A DNA stretch of 64,000 nt from Ruegeria arenilitoris. GTDB lineage: Bacteria; Pseudomonadota; Alphaproteobacteria; Rhodobacterales; Rhodobacteraceae. Location: assembly GCF_013030265.1 (NCBI RefSeq), contig NZ_WPZQ01000004.1, forward strand, positions 248,001 through 312,000, in the 5' to 3' direction. Below the pieces are notes generated by a model that was given only the letters and a program-made list of their open reading frames with translations, was not told the origin of the DNA and ran no database searches. The position numbers were made by a program, and so were the translations under genes. Positions 25,122 through 34,072 of this stretch are shown here, in pieces (the first letter of the stretch is position 1; each line of letters opens with the position of its first letter).

Positions 25122-26708
25122 ATGTCCGATAACTCGGAAACCGACTATGAGGTCGGTCAGGACAATGTCCAGATCATGGGTCTGGACGTCCACAATCCGG
25201 TCTTCGCTGTTTCGGGTCTAACCATCATTGCTTTCGTGTTCTTCTCGCTCGTATTTCGCGAGCAGGCGGCCGAATTCTTTGGTTGGCTTCGTCCGGCACT
25301 GACCAGCAATTTCGACTGGGTGTTCATGATTGCGGCAAACATCTTTGTTGTGTTTTCGCTGATTCTTATCGTGACACCATACGGTTCGATCCGCCTTGGC
25401 GGCGACGATGCAAAACCGGATTACAGCTATGCTGGCTGGTTTTCGATGCTGTTTGCCGCAGGCATGGGTATCGGTCTGGTCTTTTGGGGTGTCGCGGAAC
25501 CAATCTCGCACTATAGCTCATCGTTGGGTGGTGTCGCTGTAGGCGAAGACGGTGTCCGCACGGACTGGGCGCCGCTGGGCGCGGGCCTCGAAGATCCCGA
25601 AGCCTCCAAAAGGCTGGCAATGGCCGCGACGATCTTCCACTGGGGCATGCACCCATGGGCTGTCTATGCAGTGGTTGCGCTTGCGTTGGCCTTCTTCAGC
25701 TTCAACCGCGGCTTGCCGTTGACCATGCGCTCGGTCTTTTATCCTCTGTTTGGTGAGGCGACCTGGGGTCCACTGGGACATATCATCGATGTTCTGGCAG
25801 TGTTTGCGACCATCTTTGGTCTGGCAACTTCGCTGGGTCTGGGTGCTACACAGGCTTTGGCTGGTCTGAACTATCTGTTTGATGTTCCGATCACAGATGG
25901 GATGAAAGTGCTGTTGATCGGCCTGATCACCGCCTTTGCACTGGTTTCGGTCATTGCGGGTCTGGACAAGGGTGTGAAGCGTCTGTCCGAGGCAAACATG
26001 ATCCTTGCTGCGGCACTGCTGTTGCTGGTTCTGATCGTTGGTCCGACTGTCGCGATCCTGACGGGTTTCTTCGACAGCATGATCGAATACGTCATTGCAT
26101 TGCCCGCACTGTCCAACTGGGTTGGTCGTGAAGACACCAACTTCATGCAAGGCTGGACCACTTTCTACTGGGCCTGGTGGATTTCCTGGTCACCTTTTGT
26201 CGGTATGTTCATCGCCCGTATTTCGCGTGGCCGTACAGTTCGTGAATTTGTAATCTGCGTCATCCTGATCCCGACTGTTGTTGGTGCATTGTGGATGAGC
26301 GTCTTTGGTGGTGCGGCACTGGATCAGGTTCTGTCCGGTTCGGGTCAGGGTCTGTCGGATGCTGCGCTTGAACTGAAAATGTTCAAGATGTTCGAAGCAT
26401 TCCCAATGACTGGTCTGCTCTCCTTCATCGGTATCATTCTGGTGGTGGTGTTCTTCGTAACCAGCTCGGACTCGGGCTCGTTGGTGATCGACACCATCAC
26501 TGCTGGAGGTAAAACCGATGCCCCCACAGCCCAACGTGTCTTCTGGTGTATTCTGGAAGGTGCAATCGCGGTTGTGCTGCTGCTGGGTGGCGGACTGGGT
26601 GCGCTGCAGGCTGCGGCAATCGCAACGGGCTTCCCGTTCGCGATCGTTCTGGTCCTGATGTGCGTTTCGATCTTCATCGGACTGGCCAACGAAAAGCGCC
26701 GCAAGTGA
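25122..26708 (+). CDS. BCCT-family betaine/choline/carnitine transporter
   Basis: 528 aa with about 12 membrane helices. Family motifs: MGIGLVFWGVAEP (glycine-rich helix with the substrate-site Trp), TTFYWAWWISWSPFVGMFIARISRGRT (the BCCT signature with stacked Trp residues that cage trimethylammonium groups) and the TSSDSGS motif late in the protein. It has no long C-terminal osmosensor tail, so it is probably a constitutive or substrate-induced carrier rather than a BetP-type osmosensor. Likely substrates are glycine betaine, choline, carnitine or DMSP. It is monocistronic with its own terminator. Confidence 0.93.
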   Translation: MSDNSETDYEVGQDNVQIMGLDVHNPVFAVSGLTIIAFVFFSLVFREQAAEFFGWLRPALTSNFDWVFMIAANIFVVFSLILIVTPYGSIRLGGDDAKPDYSYAGWFSMLFAAGMGIGLVFWGVAEPISHYSSSLGGVAVGEDGVRTDWAPLGAGLEDPEASKRLAMAATIFHWGMHPWAVYAVVALALAFFSFNRGLPLTMRSVFYPLFGEATWGPLGHIIDVLAVFATIFGLATSLGLGATQALAGLNYLFDVPITDGMKVLLIGLITAFALVSVIAGLDKGVKRLSEANMILAAALLLLVLIVGPTVAILTGFFDSMIEYVIALPALSNWVGREDTNFMQGWTTFYWAWWISWSPFVGMFIARISRGRTVREFVICVILIPTVVGALWMSVFGGAALDQVLSGSGQGLSDAALELKMFKMFEAFPMTGLLSFIGIILVVVFFVTSSDSGSLVIDTITAGGKTDAPTAQRVFWCILEGAIAVVLLLGGGLGALQAAAIATGFPFAIVLVLMCVSIFIGLANEKRRK

Positions 26709-26718
26709 TGCACTAAGT

Positions 26719-26753
26719 AAAAAAGGGGCCCCGGCGGGTTGCCGGGGCCTTTT
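26719..26753. terminator. Bidirectional intrinsic terminator
   Basis: A 9-bp stem GGCCCCGGC, loop GGGTT, GCCGGGGCC with TTTT on the plus side and A-run (T-run on minus) on the other. It serves the BCCT gene and the convergent VOC gene. Confidence 0.9.
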
Positions 26754-26755
26754 CA

Positions 26756-27136
26756 TCAGGTCTGGTTCTCAAAGAAACCGACCGAATTTCCGTCCGGATC
26801 TTTGGCGTAGAAAAAACGCCCTGCTGGGATTTGGATGGGTTCAGACACAACCTGCCCTCCGGCGCTTTCCACCCGTTTCATGACATCTTCCAAAACACCT
26901 TGGGCAGCCAGGTGAAGGGTAGGGCCATTGCCGTTGGTTGCGGGTTTGCCGGGGTAGATGTGCAGGGCAACTCCAGTCTCGGGGTTTGCGGGTTTAAAAA
27001 CCGCCATTGGACTGGGGCAGTTCGGGTCAAGCTGCAGATCACCACCTGTGACCGATGAATAGAACGCCATTGCCTTGTCCATGTCGCTGACGGGCAGTTC
27101 GCCCCAGACAAGAAAATCCTTGGGAGAGTAGTCCAT
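26756..27136 (-). CDS. VOC (glyoxalase/bleomycin-resistance) family protein
   Basis: 126 aa, one VOC domain with two beta-alpha-beta-beta-beta units. It has the family-typical KDPDGNSVGFFE end and an early ELPVSDMDKAMAFY helix. Metal-ligand assignment is uncertain, so it may be an enzyme or a binding protein. The start at 27136 has CGAGG upstream; the longer frame to 27175 adds an unsupported lead. Confidence 0.82.
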   Translation of the reverse strand: MDYSPKDFLVWGELPVSDMDKAMAFYSSVTGGDLQLDPNCPSPMAVFKPANPETGVALHIYPGKPATNGNGPTLHLAAQGVLEDVMKRVESAGGQVVSEPIQIPAGRFFYAKDPDGNSVGFFENQT

Positions 27137-27387
27137 GAGAAACCTCGTTATTTGTGGATGAGGCAACGATCTCATGCACTGATGACAAGATACGTCATCA
27201 GGTTGTTGTTCGGCAGCGGACTGTGCTGGATATTACATAAGCGTCAGTATCGATGTTTCCGCTTGAAGGAATTTCCGTGATGCTTCAATCCTTTGTCGAG
27301 GATGCCGCGCGGTTGGCTACAAAGCCGAGGTGAAAGCCTTGTTTGGGCCTTGGCGTGGTATGGGACTTGATTGAGGAGCTATGTCCG

Positions 27388-28614
27388 ATGAGCGCGCTGG
27401 ACATTGATTTTGTACGGGCACAATTCCCCGCGTTTTCCGAACCCAGCCTGCAGGGACAGGCATTTTTTGAGAACGCTGGCGGATCGTATACCTGCAAACC
27501 CGTCATCGACAGGCTGACCAGGTTTTACACACAGCGGAAGGTGCAGCCTTATGCGCCGTATGACGCCAGCCGTCTGGCTGGTGAGGAAATGGATGAAGCG
27601 CGCGTACGTATGGCCGCATTGCTGGGCGTCGATACGGATGAGCTGAGCTTTGGTCCGTCCACAACGCAAAATACCTACGTCCTTGCTCAGGCTTTCCGTA
27701 AATGGATGAAGCCGGGTGAGGCAATTGTTGTGACCAATCAGGATCACGAGGCAAACTCCGGCCCGTGGCGCCGGCTGGCAGAAGATGGGATAGAAGTTCG
27801 GGAATGGAAGATAGACCCGGATACAGGTTCACTGAACCCAGAAGATCTGGAAAACCTGCTGGATGAGAAAACGCGGCTGGTCTGTTTTCCGCATTGCTCG
27901 AACGTTGTTGGTGAAATCAACCCTGTAACTGAGATCACGGCGATTGCGCATGCGGCAGGCGCGTTCGTCTGTGTGGATGGCGTGTCCTATGCGCCGCATG
28001 GTTTCCCGAATGTGGGTGATCTGGGGCCCGACATTTATCTGTTCTCGGCTTACAAAACCTATGGTCCGCATCAAGGGTGCATGGTCATTCGTCGCGCATT
28101 GGGTGAGCTGCTGCCCAATCAGGCACATTACTTTAATGCAGATGTTCTGTACAAAAGGTTCACACCAGCCGGGCCCGACCATGCGCAAATCGCTGCGAGT
28201 GCTGGTATGGCCGACTATGTCGATCAACTGTGCGAACATCACGGTGGCCCTGATGGGGGTGCGTCTCAGCGCGGTGCATTCGTGCATGATCTGATGCGGG
28301 CGCACGAGGTTGCTTTGCTGCAGCCAGTGCTTGATGCGGTGAAAGATCGGAATGCCTTGCGTCTGATCGGACCTTCAGATGCAACACGTCGTGCACCCAC
28401 TGTCGCGCTTGCGCTTAATCGAGAGGCAGGTCCGGTCGCATCGGAATTGGCCGAAATGGGAGTGATGGCGGGCGGCGGAGATTTCTATGCTGTGCGCGCT
28501 TTGCAGGCGATGGGAGTAAAGCCGGATCAGGGTGTGCTGCGTCTTAGCTTTACGCATTACACGTCCCAACAGGAAATTGATCAATTACTGGATGCACTTG
28601 ACCGCGTTTTGTAA
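27388..28614 (+). CDS. Class V aminotransferase / cysteine desulfurase-like PLP enzyme
   Basis: 408 aa. PLP lysine K223 lies in SAYKTYGPHQG and the ring-stacking D197 in CVDGVSYAPH. The N-terminal FFENAGGSY and STTQNTY motifs fit the group that includes isopenicillin-N epimerase and cysteine desulfurase-like proteins of unclear substrate. No active-site cysteine loop is obvious, so a role as a true sulfur donor is doubtful. GGAG precedes the ATG at 27388; the open frame to 27343 is not supported. Confidence 0.82.
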   Translation: MSALDIDFVRAQFPAFSEPSLQGQAFFENAGGSYTCKPVIDRLTRFYTQRKVQPYAPYDASRLAGEEMDEARVRMAALLGVDTDELSFGPSTTQNTYVLAQAFRKWMKPGEAIVVTNQDHEANSGPWRRLAEDGIEVREWKIDPDTGSLNPEDLENLLDEKTRLVCFPHCSNVVGEINPVTEITAIAHAAGAFVCVDGVSYAPHGFPNVGDLGPDIYLFSAYKTYGPHQGCMVIRRALGELLPNQAHYFNADVLYKRFTPAGPDHAQIAASAGMADYVDQLCEHHGGPDGGASQRGAFVHDLMRAHEVALLQPVLDAVKDRNALRLIGPSDATRRAPTVALALNREAGPVASELAEMGVMAGGGDFYAVRALQAMGVKPDQGVLRLSFTHYTSQQEIDQLLDALDRVL

Positions 28615-28661
28615 TCCAGTTTTCGCTCTGTACCGTATACGGAAGAAAACACAGGGCGATT

Positions 28662-30095
28662 ATGACAGACGAGCGGTCTCCGATCATTTTGTGGTTCCGA
28701 CGGGATTTGCGCCTGTCGGACCATCCGGCTTTGAGTTCTGCCATTCAAAGCGGCAGGCCTATCATCCCGGTTTTCATTCTGGACGAACTTGCTGAAGGGC
28801 TTGGTGCGGCTCCTAAATGGAGGCTGTCACTGGGGCTTGATGCGTTTTCAGAGGCGTTGTCACAAACTGGCAGCTCGTTAATTCTCCGTAGGGGCCAAGC
28901 ACTGGAAACACTGCGGAACCTTGTTGCCGAAACCGGGGCCGGGTCGGTTTTCTGGTCTCGGGCTTATGATCCCGAGGCGATCAAACGCGACAAGCACATC
29001 AAAGCGCAGCTTACAGCTGCCGGTGTTGAGGCAAAGTCATTTTCCGGACACCTCTTGTTCGAGCCCTGGACCGTAGAAACAAAATCGGGACAGCCGTTCC
29101 GCGTTTTCACACCCATGTGGCGTGCAGTTCAAAACAGAGCCGTGCCGACGCCTGAGCCTGCGCCAAAACAGCTGATTCCACCAGCGGTTTGGCCCGCATC
29201 GGAAGACCTGACTTCATGGAAGCTGGGGCGCGAAATGAACCGCGGAGCGGAAGTTGTGCGTCCCTTTGTGCAGCCGGGTGAGAAGGCGGCGCATGACCAT
29301 CTCTTTAGTTTTCTGGGCCGAGTTGCAAACTACCCGGGTCGAAGGGATCAGATGGCAGAAAACGCCACTTCGAACCTGTCGGAATACCTGTCATTGGGCG
29401 AGATTGGTCCGCGAACCATTTGGCACGTAGTACAGAATGCCGGCCAAACCGGCGCATCGGGGACCGAAGCATTCCTGCGACAGTTGGTGTGGCGCGAATT
29501 TGCTTATCATCTGATGTTCCATTTTCCCCATCTTCTGACACGCAACTGGCGGGAAGAATGGGATGGCTTTCCATGGAACACTGACCCCGAACTGCCTGAG
29601 GTTGTCGCTTGGAAGCAGGCAAGAACCGGAATTCCGGTCGTCGATGCCGGACTACGTGAGATGTACGTGACGGGTCGCATGCACAACAGGGCGCGTATGG
29701 TGGTTGCCAGCTATTTGACCAAGCACCTTATGACACATTGGAAGATCGGTATGGATTGGTTTGCCGATTGCCTGATTGATTGGGATCCTGCTGCCAACGC
29801 GATGGGCTGGCAATGGGTGGCTGGCTCAGGTCCGGACGCGGCTCCGTTTTTCCGGATATTCAATCCCCAAACGCAGCAAGAAAAGTTTGACCCCAATTCA
29901 AGCTACCTCCGGCAGTGGATCGCCGAAGGTCAGTCTGACCCATCAGCGACCTCTCTGGCGTATTTCAACGCAGTGCCACGTTCGTGGGGATTAGACGCCA
30001 GCGACATTTACCCTCAACCCATCGTCGGATTGCAGGCTGGGCGAAACCGCGCTCTGACAGCGTACGAAACCCGAAAATCGCCAGTAAGGAATTGA
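28662..30095 (+). CDS. phrB: Deoxyribodipyrimidine photolyase (cryptochrome/photolyase family)
   Basis: 477 aa. It repairs cyclobutane pyrimidine dimers with blue light using FAD. An N-terminal antenna domain (LWFRRDLRLSDHPAL) precedes the FAD domain with MHNRARMVVASYLTKHL, DADLASNAMGWQWVAGSG-type spacing (DWDPAANAMGWQW) and the C-terminal pocket. CPD class I is likely. It heads a co-directional run; in Rhodobacter sphaeroides phrA and cfaA are neighbours in the RpoE (singlet oxygen) regulon as I recall, so joint control is plausible. Confidence 0.93.
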   Translation: MTDERSPIILWFRRDLRLSDHPALSSAIQSGRPIIPVFILDELAEGLGAAPKWRLSLGLDAFSEALSQTGSSLILRRGQALETLRNLVAETGAGSVFWSRAYDPEAIKRDKHIKAQLTAAGVEAKSFSGHLLFEPWTVETKSGQPFRVFTPMWRAVQNRAVPTPEPAPKQLIPPAVWPASEDLTSWKLGREMNRGAEVVRPFVQPGEKAAHDHLFSFLGRVANYPGRRDQMAENATSNLSEYLSLGEIGPRTIWHVVQNAGQTGASGTEAFLRQLVWREFAYHLMFHFPHLLTRNWREEWDGFPWNTDPELPEVVAWKQARTGIPVVDAGLREMYVTGRMHNRARMVVASYLTKHLMTHWKIGMDWFADCLIDWDPAANAMGWQWVAGSGPDAAPFFRIFNPQTQQEKFDPNSSYLRQWIAEGQSDPSATSLAYFNAVPRSWGLDASDIYPQPIVGLQAGRNRALTAYETRKSPVRN

Positions 30096-30156
30096 AAACT
30101 TGCCAGAAACAGAATCGCGTCCTAGCTTTGACTCAGGACCGCAGAGGGGAGAGCGG

Positions 30157-31365
30157 ATGATCCTGACGACCACTGAAGGGCAGGAAAACCTGCCGAGATA
30201 TTTTTCGCAAGTCTTCAAGATGCTGACCCGAATGGAGTCGGGCAGATTGGATATTGCGCTGCCGGACGGTCGCGTGTTTCGCGCCGAAGGGGCAAAGTCC
30301 GGTCCTGTTGCACAAGTTGACATTCACGATCCGGACGTATTTGCCCGCCTGATCCGGGAGGGAGAGTTAGGCTTTTCTGACGCCTATTTGGAAGGCGAGT
30401 GGAGCACACCAGATCTGCGGTCCTTCATGGATCTCGTGCACAGAGGGACCGAAGCGGTCTATGACGATTTCACCGGTAAGTTCCTGGTGCGTGCATATGA
30501 GCGACTGCGGTTCTGGTTGCACCGAAACAATCGCGCGCAGGCCAAAAAGAATATCTCATACCACTATGATCTCGGGAATGAGTTCTACGGTCTCTGGCTT
30601 GATGACACGATGACCTACTCCAGTGCCATCTTTGAAACGGGCCAGGAAAGCCTGGAGAAGGCCCAAACCGCAAAATACGCCAGTATGGTAGACGAAATGG
30701 GAGCCAAGCCCGGCGACCACATTCTGGAGATTGGCTGTGGCTGGGGTGGCTTTGCCGAATATGCAGCGAAAGAACGTGGATTGAAAGTGACAGGCCTCAC
30801 CATCAGTGAGGAACAGTTGAAGTTTGCCAGGCAAAGAATTGAAAAGGCAGGGCTTTCCGATCAGGTCGAGTTCAAGCTGCAAGACTACCGCGATGAGCAG
30901 GGACAATATGACGGTATCGCCTCAATCGAGATGTTCGAAGCCGTCGGACAAAAATATTGGCCTGTATACTTTGATACGGTCCGTGAACGTTTGAAGCCGG
31001 GTGGTCAGGCAACACTGCAAATCATCACAGTGGCTGATCACAGGTGGGACGTGTACAAGAACGGCGTTGATTTCATTCAGAAATACATCTTTCCGGGTGG
31101 TATGCTCCCCGCGCCGAAAGTGCTCAAAGAACAGATAGCTCGCGCTGGCCTGAATATCGTGCATTCGCGAGAGTTCGGGCAGAGCTACGATCTGACGCTG
31201 CGCCGCTGGTATGAGACGTTCAACTCCAAGTGGGATCAGATTGCCGATATGGGGTTTGATGAGCGTTTTCGCCGCATGTGGAATTATTATTTAACCGCAT
31301 GTGGCGCAGCCTTTGACACGGGTAATTGCGATGTGACACAGATCACTATAGCAAAACCCAGTTAA
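30157..31365 (+). CDS. cfa: Cyclopropane-fatty-acyl-phospholipid synthase family methyltransferase
   Basis: 402 aa. It uses S-adenosylmethionine (EIGCGWGGFAEY binds SAM) to add a methylene bridge to unsaturated acyl chains of membrane lipids. The YHYDLGNEFY and MTYSSAIFE blocks are CFA-specific. The ATG at 30157 has GGGGAG; an upstream TTG at 30100 with AAGGA would add 19 residues and is a real alternative. The gene starts 4 or 61 bp after phrB, consistent with one stress transcript. Confidence 0.92.
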   Translation: MILTTTEGQENLPRYFSQVFKMLTRMESGRLDIALPDGRVFRAEGAKSGPVAQVDIHDPDVFARLIREGELGFSDAYLEGEWSTPDLRSFMDLVHRGTEAVYDDFTGKFLVRAYERLRFWLHRNNRAQAKKNISYHYDLGNEFYGLWLDDTMTYSSAIFETGQESLEKAQTAKYASMVDEMGAKPGDHILEIGCGWGGFAEYAAKERGLKVTGLTISEEQLKFARQRIEKAGLSDQVEFKLQDYRDEQGQYDGIASIEMFEAVGQKYWPVYFDTVRERLKPGGQATLQIITVADHRWDVYKNGVDFIQKYIFPGGMLPAPKVLKEQIARAGLNIVHSREFGQSYDLTLRRWYETFNSKWDQIADMGFDERFRRMWNYYLTACGAAFDTGNCDVTQITIAKPS

Positions 31366-31381
31366 GGAACGGATCCTACGA

Positions 31382-31822
31382 ATGCCTACTGCTCCAAAGC
31401 TTGTTGCCGCTATTTGTCTGATGGTGGTGGCCTTTCTGGTATCCGGCATGATCATCGACAACGGAGAAGAAGGCAAAAGCTATGGCTACTTCACGTTTGT
31501 GAACCTGGCCCTAGGATTTGCCTGCGGTTGGGGCATCATGGGCAAACGGGCTGGCCGGGGCTGGACTTCCGCCCTCAACAACGGATTGACCGGGATGGTC
31601 TCTTTGGTGTTCTGGGGTTTGTTCGTGCAGGGAGCCTACGAAATGTTCCGCCTTGCAATGCGGCACCGCTATGATGGTCCGTTCGAGGCGGTTCTTGCCA
31701 TCTTTGAGCTTGGAGTCGAGTTTGGGAAACAGCTTATGGTGCCCGAGATTCTGATCACTTTGGCTATCGGCGCGCTGGTGGCAGGGGTTTTTACTGAACA
31801 GGCTGCCCGGCGCTGGCGCTAA
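31382..31822 (+). CDS. trgA: TrgA family integral membrane protein (tellurite resistance locus)
   Basis: 146 aa with four hydrophobic helices (about 5-25, 35-55, 68-90, 120-140). It resembles TrgA, half of the trgAB tellurite-resistance locus described in Rhodobacter sphaeroides. Biochemical function is unknown. It begins 16 bp after cfa. Confidence 0.82.
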   Translation: MPTAPKLVAAICLMVVAFLVSGMIIDNGEEGKSYGYFTFVNLALGFACGWGIMGKRAGRGWTSALNNGLTGMVSLVFWGLFVQGAYEMFRLAMRHRYDGPFEAVLAIFELGVEFGKQLMVPEILITLAIGALVAGVFTEQAARRWR

Positions 31823-31853
31823 GCTCATTCGATAAAAAAGCGAGACGTAATCT

Positions 31854-32969
31854 TTGTCAGATTTGTTTTTCTACGGCACGTTGCGGTACGTGCCACTGCT
31901 TGAGTTGGTTCTGGGACGCAGCAGCGCGGATATATCGTTCACAAAGGCGGTGTTGCCTGATCACGCAGTTTATGCGGTCCAGGGGCAGGCTTTTCCCATG
32001 ATCGTCAACGAAGAAGGAAGTACCGCCGAAGGCATCATTGTGCGCGGTTTGAGCGAGCAAGATCTTGACCGCCTGACGTTTTACGAAGGCGGGTTCGACT
32101 ATGACCTGCATGTCCAAATGCTGACGTTACAAGACGGTACCACTGCGCAAGCGCAGGTGTTTTTTCCGGCACCGGATGCATGGGTTCCCGATACGCTTTG
32201 GTCGCTGCAGAAGTGGGAAGATGCTTGGGGGGCGATGACCTTGCAGGCGGCGTCAGAAGTGATGGCCTATTACGGTCGGGTTGATGCGAGCCGCATTCAG
32301 CGGAGCTTTCCTGCGATCCGCACACGGGCCTGGGCTAAACTGGCCGCGCAGCAGCGCCATACCGGCGATCAGCACGACGTGAGCCGAGACGTGATCGTCA
32401 AAAGCCATCGGCGGGCTTACATCAACTACTTCGGCATGGAAGAGATCGAGCTGCAGTACCGGCAGTATGATGGCTCAATGGGGCCGGTGTTGAATCGCAG
32501 TGCGCTTCTGCAAGGAAGCGCTGTGATTGTATTGCCCTATGATCCCGTCCGCGATTGTGTCCTGCTGGTCGAGCAGTTCAGAACCCCGGTGTACCTGATA
32601 GATGACCCGGAGCCGTGGATGTGGGAGCCTGTAGCCGGCATGATTGATCCGGGTGAGACACCCGAGCAGGCAGCCCGGCGCGAAGCAGTGGAAGAGGCGA
32701 AGATCGAACTGACGGCACTGGAGTACGCGGGTGGTGCATATTCATCGAGCGGTTCTTCGACCGAATATGTTTATCTATACGTTGGGCTTGGCGATCTGAC
32801 TGAAACAACGGAAAGCGGTGGGCTTGCATCCGAAGGCGAAGATATCCGCAGCAGAATCCTGCCTTACGAGACATTCATGGAGATGGTGGATAACCACACC
32901 TTCAAGGATTTGCCGCTTTTGTCGCTGGCGCATTGGCTTGCAAGGCATCGCGAACGCCTGCGAGGATAG
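31854..32969 (+). CDS. trgB: TrgB: gamma-glutamylcyclotransferase-like domain fused to NUDIX hydrolase
   Basis: 371 aa with two domains. Residues 1-130 carry the AIG2/GGCT signature FFYGTLRYVPLLE, a fold that cleaves gamma-glutamyl compounds such as glutathione fragments. Residues about 205-360 are an ADP-ribose-pyrophosphatase-like NUDIX domain with GMIDPGETPEQAARREAVEE; the canonical Gly after EEx is Lys. It uses a TTG start (31854) with a weak GAGA site. In R. sphaeroides trgA and trgB confer high tellurite resistance next to cysK, as here. Confidence 0.87.
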   Translation: MSDLFFYGTLRYVPLLELVLGRSSADISFTKAVLPDHAVYAVQGQAFPMIVNEEGSTAEGIIVRGLSEQDLDRLTFYEGGFDYDLHVQMLTLQDGTTAQAQVFFPAPDAWVPDTLWSLQKWEDAWGAMTLQAASEVMAYYGRVDASRIQRSFPAIRTRAWAKLAAQQRHTGDQHDVSRDVIVKSHRRAYINYFGMEEIELQYRQYDGSMGPVLNRSALLQGSAVIVLPYDPVRDCVLLVEQFRTPVYLIDDPEPWMWEPVAGMIDPGETPEQAARREAVEEAKIELTALEYAGGAYSSSGSSTEYVYLYVGLGDLTETTESGGLASEGEDIRSRILPYETFMEMVDNHTFKDLPLLSLAHWLARHRERLRG

Positions 32970-33037
32970 CTATCCCGGCTTGTGGTCAGGGCTGAGCGCC
33001 TGTACATCTGCGATAATACCAATGAGATGAGGGTGCT

Positions 33038-34072
33038 ATGCGCATTGCACGAGATCTGGCCGACGCAGTAGGTAAAACACCGTTGATCCGGTTGCGCCGC
33101 ATCAGTGAAGAAACAGGGTGCGAAATTCTTGGCAAGGCCGAGTTCATGAACCCGGGCCAATCGGTCAAGGATCGTGCGGCGCTGTACATAATTCGTGATG
33201 CGATTGCGCGCGGCGATCTAAAGCCTGGTGGCACAATTGTTGAGGGCACAGCGGGCAACACAGGCATTGGTCTGGCGTTGGTTGGTGCCTCGATGGGTTT
33301 CAAGACAGTCATCGTCATTCCGGAAACCCAGTCCGAAGAAAAGAAGGACATGCTGCGCCTTGCGGGTGCACAACTGGTTCAGGTACCCGCTGCGCCTTAT
33401 CGTAATCCCAACAACTTCGTTCATTACTCTCGTCGCTTGGCCGAGGAGCTTGCACAGAGCGAACCCAACGGCGCGATTTGGGCCAACCAGTTCGATAACG
33501 TGGCAAACCGTCAGGCACATGTTGAGACAACTGGCCCGGAAATCTGGGAACAGACCAATGGCAAGGTCGACGGTTTCATTTGTGCTGTCGGTTCTGGCGG
33601 GACGCTTGCTGGTGTTGCCGAGGCACTGCAGCCCAAAGGTGTGAAGATTGGCCTGGCTGATCCAATGGGGGCCGGGCTGTTTTCCTACTACACCACCGGT
33701 GAAATCGCGATCGAGGGCGGCTCGATCGCAGAGGGCATCGGCCAGGTCCGGATTACTAAGAACCTCGAAGGATTCACGCCCGATCATTCGTATCAGATTA
33801 CCGATAACGAGGCGCTTCCATACATCTTCGACCTTTTGCGCGAAGAGGGGCTGGTTATGGGTGGATCTACGGCGATCAATATGGCTGGTGCTGTGCGACT
33901 GGCTAAGGAAATGGGGCCAGGCCACACGATTGTGACCGTTCTGTGTGACTTCGGAACCCGCTATCAGTCTAAACTGTTCAACCCCGATTTCCTGCGTGAG
34001 AAAGAGCTGCCGGTCCCTGATTGGATGACCGAAGCGCCGCGCAGCATTCCTGGCGTATTCGAGGACGTATGA
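33038..34072 (+). CDS. cysK: Cysteine synthase A (O-acetylserine sulfhydrylase)
   Basis: 344 aa. PLP lysine K44 in NPGQSVKDRAA, the asparagine/threonine loop EGTAGNTGIGL and the phosphate-binding GSGGTLAG are all present. It makes cysteine from O-acetylserine and sulfide. About 20 residues longer than E. coli CysK at the C-terminus (PDWMTEAPRS end). It completes the trgA-trgB-cysK set; cysteine supply counters thiol loss caused by tellurite. Its stop overlaps the next start (ATGATG at 34069). Confidence 0.94.
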   Translation: MRIARDLADAVGKTPLIRLRRISEETGCEILGKAEFMNPGQSVKDRAALYIIRDAIARGDLKPGGTIVEGTAGNTGIGLALVGASMGFKTVIVIPETQSEEKKDMLRLAGAQLVQVPAAPYRNPNNFVHYSRRLAEELAQSEPNGAIWANQFDNVANRQAHVETTGPEIWEQTNGKVDGFICAVGSGGTLAGVAEALQPKGVKIGLADPMGAGLFSYYTTGEIAIEGGSIAEGIGQVRITKNLEGFTPDHSYQITDNEALPYIFDLLREEGLVMGGSTAINMAGAVRLAKEMGPGHTIVTVLCDFGTRYQSKLFNPDFLREKELPVPDWMTEAPRSIPGVFEDV

